A stretch of 64,000 nt of DNA, taken from positions 235,065-299,064 of the forward strand of contig NMRA01000348.1 in assembly GCA_002633005.1 (NCBI GenBank), in the 5' to 3' direction. The stretch comes from Phoronis australis. Lineage: Eukaryota > Phoronida > Phoronidae. The translations under genes and the position numbers were made by a program. The notes beneath the pieces were generated by a model. The model was not told the origin of the DNA and made no database searches. It saw only the letters and a list, made by a program, of their open reading frames with translations. Positions 10,603 to 25,400 of this stretch are shown in pieces (within the stretch, counting starts at the first letter, position 1; every line of letters starts with the position of its first letter).

Positions 10603-13600
10603 GTAATCTTCTCTGAATTTCATTTTTATAATTGTGAGACGTGAGGAAATGTACATCTTATTTATTTGTACATTGTTCACTGGAAACGCAAAACATTCAC
10701 TCAACTTCAGTTTTATTGTGTAACCGTTGCAAGGATCTTTTTACAAAACCCTTCGCAGCTTTTTAGTTATGGACGTAACAAGGGTTTAGTTTCGAGGCTA
10801 ATGTATTTTCCTCTGTCCTCTTCCCAGTCAAATTATTTCAGCAAAGTAATTTACACGTAACCTACGTGCGTATGTTAATTGTTGTTAGAGGCGTTAAATA
10901 ATCATTTGTGGTGTAGAGTAATTATTTGCGGCGTACAGTAACTTTTAGCGATGTAATTAGTTTACACCAGAATAATTACTTTACGGCTCTAACAACAATT
11001 AACTTGCACACGTAATTTAGGTATTACCTGGTGTACTGAAGCTTAAGCCTCTACACTGTAGATATTAAGAGTAAACGAAAATCTGCTTGCGTAGAGGGAT
11101 ACCAGGCGAAGTCTTTGATTACATCGCCCCAAATCATTCTAGTGGAAAAAGCAAGCATAACATTAGGCCTTGAAATTAAACTGCAAATTTGAAACCTTGT
11201 TAAGTCGAAAACTCATAACCTGTTCAGTTTTGTATTAAAATACCTTGGCGTGTAAAGTTACTTTTAGCTGCGTAAAGTAATTTTTTGCAGCTTAAAGTAA
11301 TAATTTGCAGCATAAATTAATTGTTTTCGGTGTACATTGCTGTACACCGCAACTAATTACTTTACGCATCTAAGAATAATGAACGTAAGCAGGTAATTAA
11401 GGTGCGCAACGTTGATTTACATGTATATGGCTTACGACAGATTTGCGTGACAGTTTTCGCCATCAACGTTATTTATGACTTCATCTATAACTCTGTGTAT
11501 TCGCTCAAACATCTCCTATATTTGGAAAAGTACATAATTTCTGAAAGTAGAAGGTACACTGTATCTAATGATTTTTGGCTTTTTGCCAAACTACCATTAC
11601 CTAACATTTTCAATAAAACATGACAACAAGGAGGGATACGTTGAGAACGCAACGGTATTAATAACGTAACCAAATTTCATCAACATAAATATAGATTATT
11701 ACATGGCGAAGTCGTTATCCCGTTCTCTAGAGCCCGAGTGGAGTTTGGAGAATTATCGCCCGAGAGGCGTTAGCCCCGAGGGTGATAATTCTCCAAAATC
11801 CACGAGAGCTCTAGATAAGGGGGATAACGACTGAGAACATGTAATAATCTATTTATACCACCTACTACATGAGAAACATTGCAATGATTCGATCTACCTT
11901 TCTCGACTCGCCTCGGCTTTGTAACTACTTTCTATGTCAGAGGCCCGGGGTCGGAGGTCGTGACCTTTTAAGAAAAGCCGAGCTATTTTTGTCAAATAAT
12001 GCTTATACTCAAAACCAATTGGAAATTTAAACAAAATAGAAATGAAGTGAATCTCTAAATTAAGGTTAAACAACTATTATAGCTTAAAACACGTTTTTTC
12101 ACGCTAAGCTTTGACCGGGAAATTATCGTCTGCTAATGTAGGTTACCACTGGTAAATTAATATAATTCTCCAAGTCAAAGATCCTGACGACACGATACCC
12201 GCATTCAAACTGGAGATCGGTAATTTACAAGAAAGAGGACATGAGAGAAAAATTTCACGGAATTAAGATATCATTTTTATGGAAATTATGTGTCTTATTT
12301 TTCGTAGCGTATAAGTACAGTACAATGCGGTTTGTTGAACGTGCGATTATTGCGCGTGCTCATTTAAGTATTCTATTTTCACTCTTGATGACGTCAGTCG
12401 CTGCATGGTGTAGTGGTAAAGTCGTCGACCAGAAATTCCAAGGTCCCGGGTTCGATTCCGTCCTCGGTTTCCCGCCAAATCGTTATCTCACTAGTGAGAT
12501 AACTTTATGGGTTATTACACGGTTGTATCTGCCATTTGACGCTAATATTGGGGTATAAATGACAAGATGAAGTCTCAAAAACCGTTACAGTTTCCTAAAT
12601 TATCATTTCTGTTCACTTTAGCTTGTTTCATAAAAATCACAATAGTAATTTTGATAACCGTTCATGCAAAAGTGGAACTTTTTAAAATGTATTCTATTTT
12701 TGGAGATCACTACATGAAATTTAGCATTTTTGCGTTTCACATGGATTTGATCAGTCATTTCGGTCAGTCAGTTCGTTATTCACGTCGTCATGTCTCGTTG
12801 TAATACCATGAAAGAAGAGATAGCTTGGAGTGAATAGGGCATTAAGTTGACATTTACTTAGAAATGGTTTAGATTACGTTTTTAAAAACCTAAATGGCGA
12901 CATAACGGAAATGGTTAAATGTCACGGATGTTACTATTGATTTTTAAAAATGCTTTATGAGCGACATTATGTGACCGGCCTATGGAGATGTCTCGTTTGT
13001 CATTGGCCATGAAGTTGTCACGTAAAAGGCTTGCCAAGCCCTGCACAAGCCCGAGTTGTGTCTGTCACGAATGCTGAATATATTGTCAACCTTATTTTGT
13101 TACCAATGTCAAGCCAGGTTGGAGAAGGGAAAGTAGTTCTTTTTGCTGGCTTACATTTTACATTTGCATTTATCAAGATACCGTTGTGGATTAACTACCT
13201 AAAATGTCTGAGACAGAATACGCCATTACGTTTTTCAACAGATAACTTGCCATCACACAAGTGGGGAAGCAAAATCAGTACTTTACTGAATTATAATTTT
13301 TTGCAATTTCCCCAATTGACCTTTCCATGGGAGGTGCTGACTCATCAGCAAACTTTGCCAACTTAAGGGTACATGTAATTGTCGGCGAGAAAAATGAGAT
13401 TCTGAGATGAGCCTTATTGTGGAATCGAATCTGGAATTCCTGCAGCCGCAGTCTAACGCTCTGCTGGCAAAGGTAAGCCCACTGGATAAATGTCAAACTG
13501 GAGAATTTTACTAAAGCTTGTATAACTGGTATATTCATCGGCCTCGATTTTATCGACAAGTGGGCGAATTATAGTACAACAGGAAAACAACGGATTTTGT

Positions 13601-16600
13601 TGTTTTACATCTTGATCAAAGATAATTACCGTAAGAAGGTACCCCTTGTCAGGGGCGGATCCAGGATTTTGAGTTGGGGGTGGGCACAGAAATAACCAGA
13701 ATTTCGGCATATGCGCGCGCCCAGCCTAAATTTTAGGGATGCAGGGGTCTCGAATGTTTGGGTTTGCGTGCGGACATTTTGACTAAACAAACGGTAAACG
13801 GTGTACGTTCAGGGCCTATGCATTGTTTATTCACTCCCTGGGTCCCCTTGGTTTAGCGCATGTGCTAGTCAGCAATTCACACCCGGACTGCCAAATGATT
13901 TATGGTAGAATTTTAAGGGGGCATGGCCCCTTTGTCCCCCATAAATCCGCCACTGCTTATAGAAGTAATCACAAAATGCCTTTTTCAGTGGCGTAATACT
14001 GCTAGAACTCAGTTGTGTGGTTCCTATAAAAAATATTGATCAACGAAGTCGATGAAAACCATCGCAGAATGAGACGTAAGAGCCATTAAAATGTCTGAGG
14101 CTTAAAAATCAATGTTTCTCTCGAAAAACGTAACGACACGTGAACGACCCATGGTAGTTTCAAGCACGCGCGTCATCATTGACATTTTAGCAAGAGCTCT
14201 TGGTTGGCGCGCGCAGAGCTTCAAGTGGCGTGTTTGTAAAGGTCCACTGTTCACAGAAATTGCACCCACGGATTTTTTTTCCAGAATAGTGAGTAATTTA
14301 AAACGTATGCAGTGTGTTGGAAGGCAGGTGGTGCTGTCAAGAAACACTCTATTTGAAAATGATATATATTTATTGAAAAATACACAGAACGTGCAAGGAA
14401 ATAATGGCAAACCCAAAAATCGCAAAACATTATATCTGGGCTGTAGACTGTTTATAAGTGAAATTGGTATACAGAGAGCTATATACATAGAAACAGTATG
14501 TAATATGATGTAGGTATTACAGCGTTTAAATAAGCTATTACGATTATACACAACAAAAACATACACAGATATGGCAATCAGAAGCAACAAGATTTATAAG
14601 CGATACATAAAAAATTACTAACATTACTTAAGAGGAATTCATTGAGAACAAGGCCAAAGCTTAGTCTACCATTTAATAATAATGTAAATTTAGTAGGGAT
14701 ATTAGTACTGGATTTGAGAGTATTTACAATTAACTGGTTTTCATTGAGTGCGCGAAAGAGTGAGTCTCTCGGCTATTCGATGAGGGGACATTCGAAGAAA
14801 ACATTAGGATAAGATAGGTCACTACATTTACAGTTTGAAGGGGCATTACTAAAGTTGTGCCTAATTTAGTCGGAGTTGAGGAGAAGACGGTCTCACAACC
14901 AATACAATGATTATTCGTTTTCGGGGGGAAGCGAGAATTGTGTCAGTTCAACCAGTTCTAAATTTTTTGTACTCAAAAAGAGGTCTGAACAGAGACTGCA
15001 AGTTTATTCCTATTGTTGATGCACACATCATAACTGTAGACCGTCTGAATGCCTGACTGAACGATAGAGGAATTGCATATGGGGCGGAGGATCTCAAACT
15101 AGTTTGATGGCCTTGTTTAGTACATGTTCATGTATATAGTCCAATTAAATTTTTGACGGATACATTGTTGGCATTGTATTTTACTTTGAAAGTAAATATG
15201 GTCATGTGATAATTGTGTCGAGTAGACAGTTTGGGCCACTTGAGACTATTCAAAACAGTAACACTATTGGATCCCCTGTAAGCTCCGGTTATGTAATTTC
15301 TCCAAATCCTAAAGTGCACCGGTATTGGCAGACTGATATATAATACGATAATAATCGATGTGTGGAAGTATAACGGATTTGAACAGGACTTCTAAATGAG
15401 AAGAATTCAGACGATGTGAGACAAGTGTATATGGATTAATTAGTTTCTGATTTTTGTACGAGCTCCCGAGGGTGATGTGAGTCAGTATACATGTACCAAA
15501 ATGTCTATGCAACTGTTCTCTTGGAATCCATCATTAAGTTTAAGATCATAAGATGGGTCAACAGAGAAGTGAGAATTGTTAGATTTGGAGAAGGTGAGGT
15601 CAGCGCTTTTTTCTGGTTTAAAATTCATTCTCTATTTCTATGACCAAAAGCTGAGTTTAGTCAAATCGTGTTGTAGCAGTAAAACTCAGGGGTGCTCTTT
15701 GCGAACTAAGGGGTGCTCCCTGCGAAGGGGTGAAAAGAGCCTTGTCATCTGCATAACGGTATGTACTACATGACGGGTTATCAGGAATGGCATTAATATA
15801 AACCAAGAAGAGAAGAGGGCCCAATACGCTGCCCTGCGGTACACCTGCATTTACAAAGATAGGAGATGAGGTTGAAAGAGCACCGTCGACACAAATACTG
15901 TATGTACGATCAGAGAGATATGAAGTGATCAAAATTAAAGGATTCCAAGTACTAACGTAGGATCGAAGTTCGTTGAGCAGAAGGCCACGAAGGGCACAGT
16001 CGGGAGCAGAGGAACATTTCCAAATTTAGGAACACAGAAAGGAACATGCTGGTGGAATGTTTATATAAAACACGTTGTTCTTACTGTAAGGCAATGCGAA
16101 ATCTTATTGACTAGTCTATATATTTAATTAAATATGTGCAAAGCCATAGATTGCAAAGCAACGGTATCAATTGCGTGACCGAATTTCATTTGATGTGAAA
16201 GTTCATGATGCAAGATCAGAAAATGGTATTACAGTTTTCGAAGTTTTCGTTTCGTTTTTGTTTCATGCAACTACCTCTTCATCAAAATCTTAAAGGTACA
16301 TGCACCGAAACAATGCTTATAATATGCAAATAGAAGATATATACATGCATATAATCAACGCTTATAATGTACAAATAGAGGGTACATGTACCTGCGTAGA
16401 GACAATGCCTTTAACGCACAAATGGAGAAAACATCTTAATGCATGGAAACAATGCTTGTTATGTACAAATAGCGTCATTGCATTTTTATTCGTAAGACTG
16501 TGTTTGGTCGGATCTCTTCCGGCTCCGTCCCGTTGTATACTGTCGACTGCGAATTAAACACGTTAAACTTGCTAATTGTTTAGTTTATCTGGCACGCCAT

Positions 16601-19449
16601 TGCATTGTTATTCGTGCGAATGTTTGGTCTGATCCCTTCCGGCTCCGTCTCGTTGCACATGAATATTGTCGACTGCGAATTAAACACGTTAAACTTACTA
16701 CTAATTGTTTAGTTTATCTGGCGAGGTGGCAGCGATATGGCTACGACCCAAGCTCCGAACAGTGACCGCTCACTGAAAATGAGACTATTCCTGGAGGATA
16801 CATGTACATGCATTGAAACCATGTTTTAATATACAAATAAAGTAAACATGTACAGGCACATAAAGAGCGCTTATAATGTACAAATGGGAGGTACATATAC
16901 ATGCATAGAAGCAATGCTTATAATGTACAAATAGGGTGTTCATGTGCATGCATAGAAGCAATGCTTATAACTTACAAATAGAGCATTAACGTAAATGTAT
17001 AGAAACTGCTAATAATGTACAAAAATCCACCTGATGCGTCACACGGCTCTTAGTAGGGCTGTACATGTGCCAAACGTTATTAAGACTGCACGTGCACCTT
17101 TTATAAACCCTTTTCTTCTTGAAATTTCTAAGAAACTAGCAATTGCCAATTCGAATAAGTGTATATTTTATGAGACAAGTGATAGAAAGAAATCTAATTG
17201 TTCCATTTACAACACTGCACCATTCTCGCTGTCACGGGATCCTATGTTTTTGGCAAAGATGTTGTTTTTTGAAAGGTACATTGATATGGAAAAAGTCCTT
17301 TTACTAGCATTTACCAAATTTCTTATTAAAACTAAGAGTTATGAAATCGACGATCTGCAGAAGTCGGTAGATAAGTTCAGTTTTTGACCGCCAGGGGACT
17401 CCTTCCAATCAACAATGCGGTATTATTACCAAGTACCAGGAAATAGTGCGAACAGAAATTTCACGATAAAATACTAAGGGAACGGGGTAAGAAAAATTTC
17501 TGTGTATGTTTGGACAGATAACTTTGCAAGAAATCGTACGATACCAAAATCAATGTCGTCACATTGTAAACAACTATCAAAGTTTTGAGTCATTTCACAT
17601 CACAAGACCTACAGATGTGCACAGAAACTTTATTCTCTCTTGTATTTTTGACCCTTTCACTCCCAGTGAAAAACCAAGCTGGACTAAGAAAAATTAGGGC
17701 AAAAATGAAAATTCGGCACTTTTCACCCCAAAACCACCACATCCCTACCAATGCTCGACTTGAGCCAAAATTAGATTTCGAAAGCAAATTTCCTACCGAT
17801 TCCAAAAATGTGGTCCAACTAGTTTTGTGCAAATCTGGCTTGTATGAAGGCTACCTGAAATCACGCTGAAGTTCTCAGTTGCTACACAGCAATGCACAAT
17901 TGCAACTGGAGTTTACCGTATTGAAGTAGATTGCAGCTACAGCCACGCAAGTGTCCCTTTTTCATTCTCAGCATGTTCACAAATACAAACAAACCACATT
18001 CACTTGGCCTACATACAATACCTAACGAAAAATGCCCCCGAGCTTGGCCTACACCTAAACTAACTGTTCAGTGCAATCTTAGTAAGCGTGAATATGGGAA
18101 GGGAGTCTTGATGGTGGGCCTAGTCCTGAGCAAATATCAGAATCACAGAGGGCGCTCTTGTTCTTCGCGATGTTCTCACTCGGGATGTACGCCAACAGGG
18201 CGAAACAGGCTCCACGGACAATTCGTAGCAATTTTGGCGTGTTTTCTGAATATATTGAAAAGCATCTCATTGGTTCTATGTGTTCGCGTAAAGAAATCTA
18301 GAGTATTTGATAATATTGATTTTGACAAATCATCATTTATGTAAGTATCACGACTGTACATGTACATGTACTAACAGAGAATCACTTTCAGTTTCTACGT
18401 AACGTCATATAAATGAGTTTATTAATACTCAGCCGAAAATATTGTGCAAGACGTCAGATTAAATGACTCTCGATTGTTTGGAAAAATAAGGATTTTTTAA
18501 AATCCTTATTTTTAAAAACAGTAAATAAGTTACGTTGAAATCCAAAACATAAAGCAAGCTACGTAACCTTGTCACTAAAAAACAATCCCAGTTGGGAAAG
18601 ATTGCGACCAGTGGCCAAATGCAAAATTGTTTATCAATTCACGTCATAGGGACGGATGTATTCGTCCTCATACTCGCGAACAGCGTTACGCTGGACACAC
18701 GATACTTTTTTCCTCCTTAATCGGTTGTCCATGTATTTACATGGCGAGTCCATTCAAGATCATTTTTACACCAACGGGGTCGACACAATAACTTGGAAAG
18801 AAACAGTAGACAATAGTACCATTCGCCATATAGAAAGCGACACATTTGGGTCAAGACGTTGGAGTCTCTATTAATCAGTCATGACAGACCTGCACTGATT
18901 GAACACCTCACAGGTGTGTACTGCACGTTGGCCTTGTTTAGTTAGGCTTGTGAACTTCTTACCGTGTGATACAAGTACGTTCACACTCCCTCCTTGTATG
19001 CAGTCTATTTTATCCTGTTTGTCCATTATGTCTTTTGGTGTTTTGCGTCATAATTGCACCCCTGAAGACAGAAGATTGTATAGGAAGTCTGAGCGAGTAT
19101 ATATCAAGCTGTCTACAAAGTACAGTTGCGCCTTCAACTAAGTTTGTGTCAATGATCGGGCTGCTATCAAATTATACATACATACATACATATATGTGTA
19201 TGTACATACATACGTAGGTATATAAATACACACGCATGCACGCACGCACGCACACACAGACACACAGACACACACACAAACACACACACACACACACACG
19301 CACACACATTTAAATACAGGATGTCTCCAGCTTTGTTTTTTGTTGTTCATTGTATTTCAATAATTGTTATATACTAAGTTAATAAACATATCATCTCTCT
19401 CCCTCTCTCTCTCTCTCTCTCTTTGTCCCCCTCTCTCTCCCTCTTTCTN

Positions 19450-19481
<32 letters not shown>

Positions 19482-22400
19482 ACTCTCTTTCTCTCTCCAC
19501 TCTTCTTTCTGTCGTGGCATCTTGACATTTCACGCCCTTGTGTATCCAAAACTCGGCTCTCGATCGATCATTTTATAAAGTCGATTCCAATTTAAGAAAA
19601 AATAACATGTTTGCAGATGACGTCTCATTATTTCTGTTGTTAAAGCGGGTATTGGTAAAATATCCAATATATTTTTCTTTTGTGTATTTTTGTTTCGAAA
19701 CATAGCCATAGTGTAACGTAAATCATCATGGATTTGCGGTTTCGGTTCTGGTCGCCGTTTGCTCCGTCTTCCCAAGTCAGCAGCAATTCTTACTACACTG
19801 TCTTGGTGAATTGAGATGAATGCGAATTAATTTAGATAAGACATTGGAATGAGAGACTTCCAAGTAGCAAAGTGGCGACTGAACACGTGTCAGCGGATAT
19901 TAGTCGCCTATATGAGACTTGGAGGTGATTTTGCTTTTTTTGAAACTGCAACTCAAACACTGAAAGCAACAGATATTTTCGCATTGTTAAAATGTTTCCC
20001 TATGCCACCCGCTGAGAAGCAGCAATGACAAGTATCTCTTGGTATACCCAAACTTGCGTTCATTGAGGAAAGTTCTCCCCTTTGTAATTTTACTTTTGAA
20101 AGACGCACCCGACGAAAGAGCTTTGATTTCAACGAGAGCCTTTCGAAAAACATGGCCAAAAGTCATGATGACGATTTCTTTTTACTGAAACATTCAATGA
20201 GCAGTTCTCAGATGTGTACCGCAAACGCAGTCTCTGTTTTGATTACGCTTTTGTGTTTTGTATCGTGTGTTGCATTCGCAATGCCTGCATGTATACCCTG
20301 ACACGCCGCAAAATGTAACAATGGTGCATTACCCGCATGTGCATTCGACGTAAATTTTAACAGTTACATAAAATGTAACAACTTGCTACAGTTTAGGAGA
20401 GGCCTAGCAACGTGGAATGATACCATGCCATCCAATGTAACAGTTGTTATATTTTAAGAAATTGATACATTTACGACGTATTTATGCGCCTCTTCCCGGC
20501 GTCACGTGCATTTCATGGTTTAATTTGCGTCCTATATGTGCATTCCACTTATTGCCTGATGACGAGACATGCAGTCTCGAAATATAGCTAGTGTTTAAAT
20601 TTGTTTTTTTATATGTCTCTCGGTGTTTTGCTGCATAGCTGCACCCCTGAAGAAAGAAGACTTTCTCGACACTACGAGCGACTCTGTACCAAGTTTTCAA
20701 ACCAAAAGTTTAGTCGTGTTTTCAACGAAATAATTGAAATTTTAGAAATATTTTTTTTTGTATATTCAAGCTATCGCCCTACTTTTCTGTCGTTTTACAG
20801 TAATTCTTATTACGAGCCACTCCGATGTAATTACGTAAATTTCCTGTCATCCGCTTCTGAATGCACGTTTCGCCACTTGAAGTGTGCAGTCGATGACTGC
20901 ACTCTCGATCGACAGACTTACGATTTTTAGCCTTGCGAGTTTGAAGAAGTTTCTAAGAGGTTTTCTCATGTCATAGCACTGAGATGAAAGTATGAATCTC
21001 CATTGTTATGCACCCATTGCTGGGAAATATCAAAAGAACCGATCGATGGATATCGATAAATTTGACACTTGAGTTATACGATGTCACTGCGCCGGCATCA
21101 TCGGCCCTATTTGATGTTCGAAAGCATTCGACCGCTGCAACACCTCACAATGGCCATGTTTGAGAAGAACATTTCTGCATGATTTCTTTCGAACTGGTTT
21201 ACGGGTTTTAACGAAACACAGAGCTTTGTAATGTCAGTGCGCCGACAGCATTAATTCGTAATCATCGTTCTCATTGTCTAAGTCATCGCCCCATTCCCAT
21301 CACGAGCATCACCAAACATCAAATATTATCTTTGTCATCACGATCATCATCTTCATCGTCAACATTTATCATCATCATCATCACCAAAATCATCATAACC
21401 ACGATCACAATCATCACGTACATCATCATCATCGTTGGCGTCGTTTTGATTGTCGTCACCATGTTTTGTTCCACAGTGACAGAATTGCGACGAACAATGT
21501 TATCCTTCTTTTTCCGTCTTTATCTTCTGGCGCTGCATCCTTCTCGTTTACTATCCTTCCTTTTTCAAAAACTTCCATATAGTGCGTTTGCCTGTCCATC
21601 CAGATTCCATTTTGCTGACGTGCTATGATCTATGATTTGACGGCGTCAAATTTTTATGCAGATCAAACAGTTGGGGCACCTGGCGGCTGGTCAGAGGACT
21701 TCGGTCCATGGGACAAAAAATGTACTCCCTGTGGCAACCGGACTCGTTCAAAGCTGTGCAACAATCCAACGCCAAGTCCCGGACAATCTTGCAGCGGATC
21801 AGCCGAGACAGAAGTTCAACAATGCCTATGCCCTTCCTTGGAAAGACTGCAATACATTCCAAACCAAGGTACTTGATAGAGTAAATTTGTTATTACAAGT
21901 TATTGAGAGACTTTTGCCGTTTGACATGGATCCCTGCAAGATTACTTTTTGTGGTAATACACACTGAGCCAATTCCATTTAATTTAATTGTTGGTTTCAG
22001 TTGCTATTCCAGTGGGGCATAAAAATGACGTCGATACAGGATAAAACATGAATTCAAATTGTTTGACGTTGTTAACCACCATATCCGATCAGTCGTCGAG
22101 TGAGAGCTTTTTCAAATTAGAAATGGTTCTTGTTTTCAGGATTGTGTGATTTAGCCAATGGTTTGCAACTGCAACTGGTGTCTGCAGATAACCGACATCT
22201 AACTGGCTACGAAGTGTACACTCTAAACAACGTCTCCCGTGAAGCCGACTGCGCTGTTGCATGCCATAATGACAAACTGTGCAAATCGGCAGATTACCAA
22301 GCAGCCACGAGAACGTGCACTTTTCACAATATCACGTGGTTGGACGAAACTGTTCATTCTACTGCTGTATCCAAAAACAACAGTTTTACACACTTAGAAT

Positions 22401-25400
22401 TTCAGTGCATCATTGGTAAGTTTGCCCATCAACAGTCCTGGTATTTGCACTTTTAGCAATGAACATGGCTAATTACTTTTTTTTGCAAATTAATAGTTCG
22501 TTTACCTGTATGTCAAATGTCCCACAGAGAATGCCTTTATTACTCACATGACGACTTTTAAAATCTTTAATATGACCATTTATTCAACAAACATTTGGAA
22601 AAAATTCACGAACCAAGACTGTTTGTCTATTAATATGCCACTGAGGAAGGTGTCATTTGCGTGTAAATTGAATTCCGAAATTGTTCAACAACATCTGTGA
22701 AATCAGTTTTATTGTTTGGAATTGCGAGTCCTAAAATCGAAACTTCGCTTACTAGGCGATGGCTGTCCACCGGGATGGATGTTCGCCAACGCGGTTTGCT
22801 ACGCAATTACGTCAAAATATGATAGACATGAAAACGCCAAAGAGTTTTGTGACATGCGCAACAGCCATCTTGCCTTCATCAATGACGACACCGAACAACA
22901 GAATATACTGCATTTGATTCATCGGTAGGTGGAAGCGTTTTCCTTAAATGTGTGGCTACTTTGCTCAGACTGTCTGAAAGGGGGGCGGGGGTTGCCCAGA
23001 TGTACAAGTACCAGTACGCATCGATTAAAATTGGAGTGCCACGGGTAAATTACAAGTTAGCTTGCTCTTGAAATGTGGATATTTTCTTTATGCTGCCCAG
23101 GCATTTTTAAATGTGTACATTTATACGTATGGAATATAACAATACCATAGAAAATTGACGACTGAGAACGTACTACTTATTCGAGGTAAGTTACTTTACC
23201 TTTGAATCGACGCTTCTTATCATCAAAGATGGTTGATCATACGTTATTGAGAATATCCACTTTACGTTAGTTTTGCCTTTCACTTTTCTTACCAGTAACT
23301 GCCTACACATAACTGTGCATATTTCATATCCTGGGCGCGGTAGGATAAAAGTTATACACTGGATATCAACACCGACATATGATGGTCGGTTTCACCTTGA
23401 CAACAGTGAACGATGCGCTTGGCGTCATTCAACAACCACTTGAATCCAGTGGAAAAGTGATAAGAAAACCAGCCTTGGTGCATTTTGATGTGTGCTATAC
23501 ATGTAAAACCTGTCTGCAGAACTGTCACAGCTAGGAATGAAGAGGTAGGTCCGTTCTGGCTGAGCTTTCCAACTTCCGATGACGCCTATGACTGGATGAA
23601 CGTCTCTGGCAACGTCTATCAACATGTGAACGCAGACCACTGCGCCACCTTTGGCTGCACGAACACGACAAACAACACGTGCAGCGTAAGACCTGATTAC
23701 TGCAATGTGACGAGACTGATTCTTTGTGAAAAAGAGCCAATTTGTAAGTACTCACAGGAGCAAATGCGGGAACTTAAATAAACCAAAGGATTTCATGCAT
23801 GTAGCTTGGTACATATGGAAGGTGCTACACTGGAGATTGATAGATCTTAGGCTTCGTATTCTTCAGTAACCCACACCTTATCGGATTTTCAATCTGCTCA
23901 GATATCACTGAATATTTTCCTAACATTTTTTTTCTGGCTACAGGCGTTTGTAAACTTTTCCGGTAGGCCTGTGCTTTTAGATCTGTTCAGAGAGCATCCG
24001 TGAATTTACATTCTTTTCTCAAGATGGATGTAAAGCGTGCTTTCTCAAAAAATGTTCATATAATGGATTACTGGGGCTTCTATGGACGATATTGTCGACA
24101 ATTTTGTGATCTTTGCGTTCTGGTCGCCCCCAAAGGGAGACGCAGTCTACTCTTATCTTCAGTGGATTCCCTTGTTCATTTTTTCGTAGACTCTCATAAT
24201 TTTTTACAATTGTTTCCAAGACTGTTTAAGTTTGTTAACAAGTTTACAAACGTCCATTTATGATGCACAGTTCTGTGTTTCTTAGTGACATTTCTATTTT
24301 TGCATTGAATGAATTTATAGGTAAGGTTCTCCATTTGACGTTAATTTAAAGGGTGAGGTATCAACACTTTTCGAGATTAGGAACATTGAAATTTAAACAA
24401 TAGAATGAGACCTTTGTTTTAATTTCATCTTTTGTCACCACGGATAACGCTGTGGACGCGCCTAAACGAAACCGTGACTTACTCGTTCTTTCATCAAAGT
24501 TAACTAATACTTGCGGCTCAGCCATGCTGTTCGAGAAAACCTATTCGACAATTTCTCTAAAATTACAACGAAGTTAAAAATTCAAAGACGCCTTTTACAT
24601 TCCAATTTTAAAAACAATCATGTTGGTTCATTTGTCTAATTATTTTCCTTTTTTTGACTTTCAAACTCCCCCTCTTAACTGGCGCGTCGTTAGGGCAGCA
24701 ATTAACTCATCCTATACACATTTGGCCAAGCCAATTATTAGCGACACGGTCACTTAAATCTGGGACGCTGACATCAAAACTTTAACGTGCAAAATATTTA
24801 CTAAAGGCTGTGGGGTTAAAGATGCACTCATTCTCGTTCACTTGCGTGCAAAATTAGTGCGGGCGTAGGAGTAGGCCAATATGGAGACGCCCAAACTAAG
24901 CAAAAATAGCAAACAACTTATTTTGGTGTTTTACGGCTAAGTCATAAATTTGATGAAGTAACCTGCAGTATTTATATTTAGTCCTGCTACGTTGTTAATT
25001 AATTCTTCATTCTAACAACCTTTCGAACAGATGATGGGGCGCTGACCGTGAACGACTTGCCGGATGGTGCCTTTTCAGGGTCATCTGTGCATGCCGATTG
25101 CCCCGTGACAAAACTGCGCATGGACAGTGACCGGTCATGGTGTGCCGAGACCAACACAGTCCCAAGCGATTACGTCGAAGTTGACCTGATTGTGAACTTT
25201 GTAGTAACTCTGATTGCTACAAAGGTATGTTAAATAAAGGTATTTCCAGATGCTGTGTTTGAGCTGGACAAACACTTTCGCTGTGATTGGGGATTTTTGC
25301 TTAGCACATCATCATTCTAGCTACATAGTCTACGTAATAGGCAACACGTTATTAATTGTATTATTAGCTGCTTTCAAATCCATGCATAATATTGGACGCA

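Noticed and set aside
12401-12470. Functional tRNA gene
   Set aside because: A and B boxes are present, but acceptor and TPsiC stems do not pair; a SINE head is more likely.
17034-17387. 117-codon frame after the minisatellite
   Set aside because: It starts at the end of a repeat, has no motif and no splice context; kept only as a note.
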